From NCBI GenBank assembly GCA_964418595.1, contig CAYQMF010000120.1, positions 1 to 21,709 of the forward strand: 21,709 nucleotides of DNA, read 5' to 3'. The notes beneath the pieces were generated by a model. That model worked only from the letters and a program-made list of their open reading frames with translations, made no database searches and was not told the DNA's origin. Position numbers and translations under genes: made by a program. Each line of letters opens with the position of its first letter. Position 1 is the stretch's first letter. Of the stretch, positions 15,275 through 21,709 are shown piece after piece. Source of the DNA: CAYQMF01 sp964418595. Its GTDB lineage: Bacteria > Planctomycetota > UBA1135 > UBA2386.

Positions 15275-16708
15275 ATGCCCATGCGTGTGCGCGTCGTCGA
15301 GGTCGAACTGCGCGCCAGCGAGTGCAAGAACCGCCTGCCGTTCCGCTTCGGCAACGTGACGATGACCCGCGCGCCGCTGCTGCACGCGCGGGTGGCGGTG
15401 GAGACGGCGGCGGGCGTGCGCGAAGGCCTCGCCGCCGATCTGCTGGTGCCGCGGTGGTTCGACAAGGACCCCGACAAGACCATCGCCGACAACCAGCGCG
15501 ACCTCATCGCGGCGGCGCGGCGCGCGGGCGAGGCCGCGTGCGCGGCCGGGGCAGCGAGCGTGTTCGGACTCGTGCAGGAGATGCGCGCCGTGGTCGACGC
15601 GGGCACGCCGCCGTTGGCGCCGCTGCGCCTGCGCAGCGGGTTCGGCGTGGCGCTGCTCGAGCGCGCGGTGCTCGACGCGACGTGCCGCGCGGCGGGGGTG
15701 AGTTTCTTCGCTGGTCTGCGCACGGGCCTGTTCGGGATCGAGCCCACGGCGGCCGACCCGGCGTTGGCTGGCGTCGACGTGGCAACGACGCTGCCGGCCA
15801 CGCCGCTGCGGCGCGTCGAGGTCCGCCACACCGTCGGCATGCAGGATCCCCTCCGCGCCGGCGACATCGCCGCCGAGCAACGCTGCGCCGACGGCCTGCC
15901 GCAGGCGCTCGAAGAAGACGTGCGCGCGTACGGGCTGCGCCTGTTCAAGCTCAAGATCGGCGCCGGGCGCGCCGCCGACCTCGCGCGGCTGCGCGCCATC
16001 GGCGCGGTGCTCGATGCGACCGCGGCGAAGGACTGGCGCTTCAGCGTGGATGCGAACGAGCAGTACCACGACCTCGACCAGCTCGAAGGCCTGTTGCGGG
16101 ACTTGCACGCCGATCCCCAACTCGGCGCGCGCCTGCTGTACGTCGAGCAACCGCTGCCGCGGCACCTGACGTTCGCGGCGGAGACCGCGCCCGCGGTCGC
16201 GCGCGTGGCGGCGCTCACGCCGCTGCTCATCGACGAGGCCGACGTCGACGGCGGGGCCTTCCCGGCCGCGCTCGCGCTCGGCTACCGCGGCGTGTCGGTG
16301 AAGAACTGCAAGGGCGTCCTGCGCGCGGTGCTCAACCACGCCCGCTGCGCGCGCCTGCGCGCCGTGGGCACGCCGGCGTTCCAGTCGGCGGAGGACCTCA
16401 CCAACCTGCCGGTGGTCGCGCTGCAGCAGGATCTCGCCACCATCCAGGCGCTCGGCTTGCCGCACGCGGAGCGCAACGGCCACCACTACTTCGCGGGGCT
16501 GGCGCACCTGCCGCGGGCGGAGGCGGACGCGGCCTTCGCGGCGCACGAAGACCTGTACCGCCGGCACGGCGACGGCTACGCGCTCCGCATCGAGGGCGGC
16601 GGGCTCGATGTCGCGTCGCTCACCTGCGAGGGCTACGGCTACGCGTCGAGGATCGAGTTCGACGCGCGCGCGCCGGAGGGTGGCCCCGTGCGCCGCGAGT
16701 CGCTCTGA
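15275..16708 (+). CDS. Enolase-superfamily (mandelate racemase/muconate lactonizing-like) enzyme
   Basis: A 477-residue enzyme, somewhat longer than the usual 370-400 of the superfamily. In the barrel, LFKLKIG puts a KxK pair at 225/227; likely metal ligands follow in order: Asp259 (SVDANEQ), Glu291 (YVEQPL) and Asp320 or Glu321 (LLIDEAD). VSVKNCKG places lysines 343 and 346 near the sixth strand. This lysine-lysine arrangement is that of the MLE subgroup (cycloisomerases, OSBS, dipeptide epimerases) rather than the His-Asp dyad of sugar-acid dehydratases. Superfamily members abstract the proton alpha to a carboxylate using magnesium. It opens the four-gene glycerate operon, 7 bases before the DUF993 gene, so a sugar-acid-like substrate is inferred. 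ATGs at 15275 and 15281 are both possible; no ribosome site is clear. Confidence 0.85.
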   Translation: MPMRVRVVEVELRASECKNRLPFRFGNVTMTRAPLLHARVAVETAAGVREGLAADLLVPRWFDKDPDKTIADNQRDLIAAARRAGEAACAAGAASVFGLVQEMRAVVDAGTPPLAPLRLRSGFGVALLERAVLDATCRAAGVSFFAGLRTGLFGIEPTAADPALAGVDVATTLPATPLRRVEVRHTVGMQDPLRAGDIAAEQRCADGLPQALEEDVRAYGLRLFKLKIGAGRAADLARLRAIGAVLDATAAKDWRFSVDANEQYHDLDQLEGLLRDLHADPQLGARLLYVEQPLPRHLTFAAETAPAVARVAALTPLLIDEADVDGGAFPAALALGYRGVSVKNCKGVLRAVLNHARCARLRAVGTPAFQSAEDLTNLPVVALQQDLATIQALGLPHAERNGHHYFAGLAHLPRAEADAAFAAHEDLYRRHGDGYALRIEGGGLDVASLTCEGYGYASRIEFDARAPEGGPVRRESL

Positions 16709-16715
16709 TCCTGCG

Positions 16716-17921
16716 ATGCGCGCCTCCGCTCCCGGCCCCGACGGCACGACGCTCCACCTCGATGACGACGTCCTCGCCGCCGCGCGCGCGAGAGTGACGG
16801 GCACCGAGCTGCCGCCGGCGCGCCTCGCGTTCGCGGCCGCGCACGTGGTGATGCGCGCGACCTACGCGCAGGTCGGGCACTCGCTCGCGCGCCCCGGCAG
16901 CGCGGCGGAGATCGGCGCGCATATCGACTGGGACGGGACCTTCGCGCTGCGGCGGCACCTCGACGCGCAGGGCTTCGGGATCGCGGAGGCGATGGACACG
17001 GCGCAGCGGTTCTTCCTCGGCTGGTCCAACGCCGAACGGCTGATCCAGGGCTGCGGCGCGCTGCGGCTGCCGCACGGGTTCATGGCCGGCGCGGGCACCG
17101 ACCACCTCGCGCAAGTGCGCGGGACGACGGATCTCGCCGACGGGGTCGTGCACCAGGTGCACGCGATCCAACGCGCCGGAGGGATGGCGATCCTGCTGCC
17201 GATGCCGTGGCTCAGCCTGCAGAAGGCGCCGGCGCAGACCTACGTCGACGTGTACGGCGCGATCGTCGCGCAGTGCAAGGGCCCGCTCTTCGTGCACTGG
17301 CTCGGGCCGATGTTCCTGCCGGCGCTCGCGGGCTACTTCCCGGGCGACAGCTTCGACCGCGTGATGGCGCTCGATCCCGGCAAGGTGCGCGGCTGCAAGC
17401 TCTCGCTCCTCGACGCGGAACACGAGAAGGGGGTGCGTCGCGCGTTGCTCGCGCGCGACCAGATCGTGCTCACCGGCGACGACTTCCACTTCGCCGATCT
17501 GATCGCGGGCGAGGGGCCTGCTACGCGCCGCACGCAAATCGGACCGCACGACGTCGCGCTCGGACCGTTCAGCCATGCCCTGCTCGGCGTGCTCGATGGG
17601 GTCGCGGTGCCGGCGGGGCTCGCGCTGCGACTGCTGGCGCAGGGCGACGCGGCCGGCTTCGACGCCGTGCTGCGGCCGTGCGAGCCGTACGGGCAGGTCG
17701 TCTTCGAGGCGCCGACGCAGCACTACAAGGGCGGGCTCGCGTTCACCGCGTGGTTGAACGGCCTGCAGGACGACTTCACGCTGGTGAACCACGAGGAGAA
17801 GGCCCGCTCGCGCGCCCACTACCTGCGCGTCGCGGCGGCGGCGGCGGCATGCGGGGCGCTCGCCGACACGGGGACCGCAGCCGCGCGGCTCACGCGCTTC
17901 GCGGCGGAGTGGCGAGCGTGA
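16716..17921 (+). CDS. DUF993 family protein, aldolase-like TIM barrel
   Basis: A 401-residue protein matching DUF993 along its length from memory of the family: FAAAHVVMRATYAQ, an IDWDGTFALRRHL block, GFGIAEAMDTAQR, AGAGTDHLA, FVHWLGPMFLPALAGYFPG, VRGCKLSLLDAE, LTGDDFHFADLIAGEG and a C-terminal AWLNGLQDDF. The family is related to dihydrodipicolinate synthase and N-acetylneuraminate lyase. Lys228 in GCKLSLLD is the natural candidate for the Schiff-base lysine. Cytoplasmic, no signal. Its substrate is not established; in this operon it would be the C-C cleaving step that feeds the following reductase. The stop overlaps the next start as GTGA. DUF993 is better known from actinobacteria and proteobacteria. 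Confidence 0.85.
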   Translation: MRASAPGPDGTTLHLDDDVLAAARARVTGTELPPARLAFAAAHVVMRATYAQVGHSLARPGSAAEIGAHIDWDGTFALRRHLDAQGFGIAEAMDTAQRFFLGWSNAERLIQGCGALRLPHGFMAGAGTDHLAQVRGTTDLADGVVHQVHAIQRAGGMAILLPMPWLSLQKAPAQTYVDVYGAIVAQCKGPLFVHWLGPMFLPALAGYFPGDSFDRVMALDPGKVRGCKLSLLDAEHEKGVRRALLARDQIVLTGDDFHFADLIAGEGPATRRTQIGPHDVALGPFSHALLGVLDGVAVPAGLALRLLAQGDAAGFDAVLRPCEPYGQVVFEAPTQHYKGGLAFTAWLNGLQDDFTLVNHEEKARSRAHYLRVAAAAAACGALADTGTAAARLTRFAAEWRA

Positions 17922-18892
17922 GGCCGCGCGTGTTCGTCACGCGGCCGGTGTACAAAGCGGCCCTCGACCGGCTGCGGGCGACGGCGGACGTCGACGCCGG
18001 CACGGAGAAGGAAGGGCTCAGCCCCAAGGCGCTGGCCTTGCGCATCCGCGACGCCGACGCGCTCGTGTGCCAGCTCACCGATCCGATTCCCGCCGCGTTG
18101 CTCGACGCCGCGCCGCGCCTGCGCGTCGTCGCCAACGTCGCCGTCGGCTACGACAACATCGACGTCGCGGCAGCGACACGGCTCGGGATCCTCGTGACCA
18201 ACACGCCGGGCGTGCTCACGGAGTCGACGGCGGACTTCACCTTCGCGCTCTTGCTGGCCACCGCGCGCCGTGTCGTGGAGGCCGATGCCTTCGTGCGCGC
18301 CGATCGCTGGCGGCGCTGGGAGATCGACCTCCTGTGCGGAGTCGACGTGCACGGCAAGACCCTCGGCATCGTCGGCATGGGGCGCATCGGCCAGGCGGTG
18401 GCGCGGCGCGCGCTGGGTTTCGGCATGCGCGTGCGGTACGCCAGCCGCTCCCCGTCGAACGCGATCCCCGGCGCGGAGCACGCGTCGCTCGACGATGTGC
18501 TCGCGACCTCCGACTTCGTCACCCTGCACGTGCCGCTCACCCCCGCGACCCGCCACCTCATCGACGCGGCGGCGCTGGCGAAGATGCGCAAGGGCGCGCT
18601 CCTCGTGAACACCGCGCGCGGCCCCATCGTCGACGAGCGCGCGCTCGTCGAGGCGTTGCGCAGCGGCCATCTCGGCGGCGCCGGTCTCGACGTCTTCGAG
18701 CGCGAGCCGGAGCTGGCGGCCGGCCTGCGCGACCTGCCGCAGGTGGTGCTCGCGCCGCACCTCGCCAGCGCCACGCTCGAGACGCGCACGCTCATGTGCA
18801 CGATGGCCGCCGACAACGCGCTGGCGGCGCTGCGGGGCGAGCGCCCGCCGTGCCTCGTGAACCCCGATGCCTGGGAGCGGCGGCGCCGGTGA
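17918..18892 (+). CDS. D-isomer specific 2-hydroxyacid dehydrogenase (glyoxylate/hydroxypyruvate reductase-like)
   Basis: A 324-residue NAD(P)-dependent cytoplasmic enzyme. The Rossmann motif GMGRIG is at 153-158, preceded by HGKTLGIV. The catalytic residues are Arg234 (NTARG), Glu263 (VFEREP) and His281 (APHLAS). VANVAVGYDNIDV and TNTPGVLTESTADF are typical of the glyoxylate/hydroxypyruvate reductase (GRHPR-like) branch. It would reduce hydroxypyruvate (or glyoxylate) to D-glycerate (or glycolate). The following glycerate kinase makes D-glycerate the likely product. The GTG start overlaps the DUF993 stop and has GGAG at 17906-17909. Confidence 0.92.
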   Translation: MRPRVFVTRPVYKAALDRLRATADVDAGTEKEGLSPKALALRIRDADALVCQLTDPIPAALLDAAPRLRVVANVAVGYDNIDVAAATRLGILVTNTPGVLTESTADFTFALLLATARRVVEADAFVRADRWRRWEIDLLCGVDVHGKTLGIVGMGRIGQAVARRALGFGMRVRYASRSPSNAIPGAEHASLDDVLATSDFVTLHVPLTPATRHLIDAAALAKMRKGALLVNTARGPIVDERALVEALRSGHLGGAGLDVFEREPELAAGLRDLPQVVLAPHLASATLETRTLMCTMAADNALAALRGERPPCLVNPDAWERRRR

Positions 18893-20142
18893 AGGACGCG
18901 CTGCGCGAGATCTTCCTCGCCACGCTTCCGGCCCTCGATCCGTCCGCCGCAGTGCGCCGACACCTGCGGGAAGCACCACTGCGCCCGAAGGGCCGTCTCA
19001 GCATCGTCGCCCTCGGCAAGGCCGCGCCCGCGATGGCGCGCGCCGCCCTCGACGTGCTGGGTCCGGCGGAGGGGATCGTGATCGCGCCTCCGGGGAGTGC
19101 CTCGGTCGCGGGCCTCGCCTTCGTCGAGGCCGGCCACCCGATCCCCGACGCGCGCAGCCTCGACGCCGCGGCACACGTCCGCACCCTCCTCACCGGTCGT
19201 ACGCCCGACGACCTCGTCCTGTTCCTGCTCTCCGGCGGCGGCTCCGCCCTCTGCGAGGCGCCCCTCGATCCCGCGATCCCGCTCGCCGACGTGCAGGCCT
19301 TCCAGCGCGCGCTCGTCGGCAGCGGCCTCGACATCGTGCGCACCAACGCGATCCGAAAGCACGCCTCCGCGGTGAAGGGTGGCCGCATGGCCGCGTGGGC
19401 CGCCCCCGCGCAGCAGCTCACGCTCTTCGTCTCCGACGTGCCGCCCGCGCACCCCGACGCCGTGGCATCCGGCCCGACGATGCCCGATCCCACGACCGTC
19501 GACGCCTGCCGCGCGGCGCTCGCCGCCGCGAGCCTCTGGGACCGGCTCCCCCCGTCGTACGCCCGCCTGCTCCGCGGCCCGGAGCTACCCGAGACCCCGA
19601 AGGCCGACGCTCCACCCTTCGCCCGCTCCACGTGGCACTGCATCCTCGACGCGCGCACCGCCATCGACGCCCTGCGCGCCCAATGCCACGCCCGCGGCTG
19701 GGTGACGGAGGTCGACCTCTCCGTCGACGACACTCCCGTGCTCGCCGCCGCCACGGCCCTCCTCGCACGCCTGCGCGCGCTCAAGGCCCGCCACCCCCAC
19801 CAGACCGTCGCCGTCCTCACCGCCGGCGAGCTGAGCTGCCCCGTCACCGGCGACGGCATCGGCGGCCGCAACCAGCACTTCGCGCTCGCCTGCGCGCAGC
19901 AGATCGAAGGCGAGCCGATCACGGTCCTCAGCGCCGGCACCGACGGCATCGACGGCAACTCCCCCGCCGCCGGCGCCGTCGCCGACGGGCACACGTGCGC
20001 GCGCGCGCGCGCCGCGGGGATCGATCCGGTGCAGGCCTACGCGCGGTCGGACGCGTTCCGACTGTTCTCAGCGCTGGGTGACGCGATCGTCACGGGTCCG
20101 ACGGGGACGAACCTGCGGGACGTGCGAGTGCTCGCCACGTGA
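18889..20142 (+). CDS. Glycerate 2-kinase, MOFRL/GckA type
   Basis: A 417-residue kinase of the DUF4147-MOFRL family that phosphorylates D-glycerate with ATP to 2-phosphoglycerate, an Embden-Meyerhof intermediate. Visible motifs are ALGKAAPAMA near the N-terminus, LLSGGGSAL (113-121), the KHASAVKGGRMA segment, FVSDVPPAHPDAVASGPT, and in the C-terminal MOFRL domain TGDGIGGRNQ (320-329) and AGTDGIDGNS (349-358). The length is normal. The GTG start overlaps the dehydrogenase stop (GTGA), so the pair should be co-translated. It completes the route that begins with the enolase-superfamily and DUF993 genes. It differs in family from the GarK/GlxK kinases of enterobacteria. Confidence 0.93.
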   Translation: MKDALREIFLATLPALDPSAAVRRHLREAPLRPKGRLSIVALGKAAPAMARAALDVLGPAEGIVIAPPGSASVAGLAFVEAGHPIPDARSLDAAAHVRTLLTGRTPDDLVLFLLSGGGSALCEAPLDPAIPLADVQAFQRALVGSGLDIVRTNAIRKHASAVKGGRMAAWAAPAQQLTLFVSDVPPAHPDAVASGPTMPDPTTVDACRAALAAASLWDRLPPSYARLLRGPELPETPKADAPPFARSTWHCILDARTAIDALRAQCHARGWVTEVDLSVDDTPVLAAATALLARLRALKARHPHQTVAVLTAGELSCPVTGDGIGGRNQHFALACAQQIEGEPITVLSAGTDGIDGNSPAAGAVADGHTCARARAAGIDPVQAYARSDAFRLFSALGDAIVTGPTGTNLRDVRVLAT

Positions 20143-20164
20143 TTGGAAGCGCGCTTGATCACGT
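20137..20164. terminator. Imperfect inverted repeat between convergent genes
   Basis: ACGTGAT at 20137 and ATCACGT ending at 20164 pair, and an inner AAGCG/CGCTT continues the stem with small bulges. It spans the glycerate kinase stop codon and lies 14 bases from the stop of the convergent immunity gene. It could serve as a two-way terminator, though no T tract is present. Confidence 0.4.
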
Positions 20165-20177
20165 CGAGATCCCCGTG

Positions 20178-20834
20178 TCAGTCGCAGGCTGACAATCCCC
20201 TCACGACACGACACGACGAGCACCATAAGAAAACCATCTGTACAAAGGGCGTCCCCGCGAACGCCCATGGAGTCATCGTGCTCGGATCCCGAACCGATGC
20301 TAGGAACTCCATGGGCGATCTGCACAAATAGCAGGCGTACTCTCTGTGGTCGCCGTTCACAAGATACGGGTGGCCCCACACCTGCACGGGAGGGTACCAC
20401 CGACGTTTTCTCGCATCGGCATCCTCGGCTTGACTTACAGGCACCAGTTCGACCGGGGCCCGAGCAAAGCACCGCGGGTAATTCTCGTATGGAAAGGTCG
20501 GATCTCGAGGTCCCTTCGCGTATCGAACGATCTCGACGACTGGATCGACGCGGTACGCAAGCCCGTGCTGCCCGATAGGGCATTGCCAGCAATAGAGAAG
20601 TGGGAGAAAACGTGCCGTCGCCACCTCGGCCAAGGCTTGCAATCGCGGATCCGTCAGGTCCAACGTCAGCAACAGCGAGATCGGGGCCTGGCAGTTGGCG
20701 CAATCCAAGCCAACGATCGAACCACCAAGGGAGTGAGCATGATGGCCGGGTCGATCTACAATAATCGAGAGTCCGGTACGTTGCGCGAATCTAACCACGA
20801 ATGCCCCCCGGCGGAATCGGACCAATGAACTCAT
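20178..20834 (-). CDS. Probable immunity protein, cysteine-rich, DUF1963-like
   Basis: A 218-residue soluble protein if the ATG at 20832-20834 is used. It has four CxxC pairs: 45-48 (CANC), 82-85 (CWQC), 168-171 (CYLC) and 205-208 (CSSC), likely two zinc knuckles. The phrases FPYENYP, QVWGHPYLV and CRSPMEFLASVRD recall the YwqG/DUF1963 class, which is frequent among immunity proteins of polymorphic toxins. The identification is by pattern only. It follows the Rhs toxin tip on the same strand and overlaps it. An alternative GTG at 20796-20798 overlaps the toxin stop by 8 bases and would give 206 residues. GC content is lower than in neighbouring housekeeping genes, matching the toxin tip. Expected role: bind and block the toxin in the producing cell. 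Confidence 0.7.
   Translation of the reverse strand: MSSLVRFRRGAFVVRFAQRTGLSIIVDRPGHHAHSLGGSIVGLDCANCQAPISLLLTLDLTDPRLQALAEVATARFLPLLYCWQCPIGQHGLAYRVDPVVEIVRYAKGPRDPTFPYENYPRCFARAPVELVPVSQAEDADARKRRWYPPVQVWGHPYLVNGDHREYACYLCRSPMEFLASVRDPSTMTPWAFAGTPFVQMVFLWCSSCRVVRGLSACD
20262..20317. repeat. Perfect 12-base inverted repeat inside the immunity gene
   Basis: CGCCCATGGAGT (20262-20273) and its exact complement ACTCCATGGGCG (20306-20317) flank 32 bases. CATCG directly after the left arm also complements CGATG at 20295-20299 with a six-base bulge. The whole lies within the coding sequence near its 3' end. Confidence 0.7.
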
Positions 20835-21709
20835 CGTCGTATAGGATGGGAATCGGCCTTCGATCCTCGACCCCAAATATCTCGGCGGGATTGACAAGCG
20901 GTATGGGGCATGCCGCGTTGGCTGCTGCCCACCCAGCCCCATACGCGTCATAGTCGGCTGGCAACTGGTCCACGATCAGAAACAAGGCAAGCACTTTGAA
21001 CGGCTTTCCAAGCTCGCCCATGAAGAATCTGACTCTTCGACCAAGAGCTCCAGGCAAGCCTCCGATTCCTCGATTACATATCTTGAACCCCCGGGTCGCC
21101 AACTCGGCCAAGTAGTTGTCAATCGTCGCCAAGAACCTCGAAATATCTCTTATCCGGCTATTGCGAACTGCTTCCACGAATTTCTTGGCATCGTCAATTG
21201 TCCATTTCGACGGGTGCTTTCCTGATGCATCTATGAGGCCCTCAACCGCGTCGTTGTATCTGCGGTGCGCGGCGTTGTTCGAGTGGATGTGAGACGGCAT
21301 CCCACCTCGGGGCGCGCCAGTAGTCGCGGCGTCGAACACTTCTCTCACTGCAGGACCAAACGAATACCGGACAGGACCACGAGAGTCATCCCAAAGATAC
21401 CTCGGGATAAGGTGGTGGCCCACCTGAAGACCCATCGGATCCCCAAGGAACGCCGGACTGTTCCCTGCATACATGTAGCCGTTCCCGACCCCATGCACGT
21501 CGCCCCACAACCCGATCGGATCCCCCGTCACGAACCGCCCCAGCGCCGGCCAGTAGTACCGGTTGCGGTAGTACATCAACCCCGTCTCGCCATCGAGCCG
21601 GCGGCCGGTGTAGGTGTACGGGTTCCCCAGCGGTGACCCTGCGACCGGGTTCAGCCACGCCGTCCCGCTCCACGTGAACACCGTCACGCCCCCGAACGGG
21701 TCGTACTCG
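20791..21709 (-). CDS. Rhs protein C-terminus with HNH-like toxin tip (5' truncated)
   Basis: The last 306 or so residues of an Rhs/YD-repeat protein; the frame is open to the right edge, starting EYDPFGG, so the gene begins outside the window. Numbering from the first internal GTG (21685-21687): the Rhs core signature YTYTGRRLDGETGLMYYRNR is at 24-43, RFVTGDPIGLWGD at 51-63, NGYMYAGNSP at 69-78, and the core ends at DPMGL (83-87). The tip starts with GHHLIP (90-95), then SHIHSNNAAHRRYNDAV (132-148) and an acidic helical tail. This looks like one of the GHH/AHH/HNH-fold nuclease toxins of polymorphic systems, with histidines 91 and 92 as candidates for catalysis. The Rhs shell would hold the toxin until delivery; the delivery machinery is not visible. 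GC drops sharply at the core-tip joint. Confidence 0.9.
   Translation of the reverse strand, partial: EYDPFGGVTVFTWSGTAWLNPVAGSPLGNPYTYTGRRLDGETGLMYYRNRYYWPALGRFVTGDPIGLWGDVHGVGNGYMYAGNSPAFLGDPMGLQVGHHLIPRYLWDDSRGPVRYSFGPAVREVFDAATTGAPRGGMPSHIHSNNAAHRRYNDAVEGLIDASGKHPSKWTIDDAKKFVEAVRNSRIRDISRFLATIDNYLAELATRGFKICNRGIGGLPGALGRRVRFFMGELGKPFKVLALFLIVDQLPADYDAYGAGWAAANAACPIPLVNPAEIFGVEDRRPIPILYDDEFIGPIPPGGIRG

Noticed and set aside
20346..20828. 160-codon plus-strand frame opposite the immunity gene
   Set aside because: No family likeness; the minus strand carries four regularly spaced CxxC pairs and overlaps the toxin gene as expected for immunity.

Overview
The window looks like chromosomal DNA of a high-GC bacterium, most likely a member of the Planctomycetota. 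The clues are a Pkn-type kinase fused to WD40 repeats, two secreted proteins that appear to share a C-terminal module I associate with planctomycetes, and a GldA/GldF/GldG/DUF4340 ABC cluster. The taxon is inferred from style, not from a marker gene. No rRNA, tRNA, CRISPR array or insertion sequence was seen. Protein-coding density is high.

Layout. (1) 1-3515 (+): a kinase gene truncated at its 5' end, with a membrane segment, coiled coil and WD40 propeller. (2) 3530-5057 (-): three genes on the opposite strand: a probable VLRF1/Vms1-like peptidyl-tRNA hydrolase, a small antitoxin-like protein and an AbiEii-like nucleotidyltransferase that overlaps it. (3) 5267-10084 (+): a tightly coupled ABC cluster of ATPase, six-TM permease, GldG-like auxiliary protein and a DUF4340 protein that ends in a parvulin prolyl-isomerase domain. 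(4) 10214-15249 (+): a small acidic hypothetical protein, a secreted M64-family metallopeptidase with FG-GAP repeats, and a secreted TolB/PD40-like propeller protein. (5) 15275-20142 (+): four nearly contiguous metabolic genes: enolase-superfamily enzyme, DUF993 aldolase-like protein, D-2-hydroxyacid dehydrogenase and MOFRL-type glycerate 2-kinase. (6) 20178-21709 (-): the end of an Rhs protein with an HNH-like toxin tip and an overlapping, cysteine-rich probable immunity gene, both of clearly lower GC than the rest.

How they may work together. The region 5 genes read as a catabolic route in which a sugar-acid-like substrate is processed, cleaved by an aldolase, reduced to D-glycerate and phosphorylated to 2-phosphoglycerate. 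This is the same step logic as the enterobacterial gar (galactarate/glucarate) route, but apparently with different protein families at the aldolase, reductase and kinase steps. The substrate cannot be read from sequence. Region 3 should form a membrane export or envelope complex, with the auxiliary and DUF4340-parvulin proteins outside the cytoplasmic membrane. Region 6 is a contact-dependent polymorphic toxin tip with its immunity gene. The strongest candidates for something new are the DUF4340-parvulin fusion, the VLRF1-like gene next to a toxin-antitoxin-like pair, and the four-gene glycerate operon.
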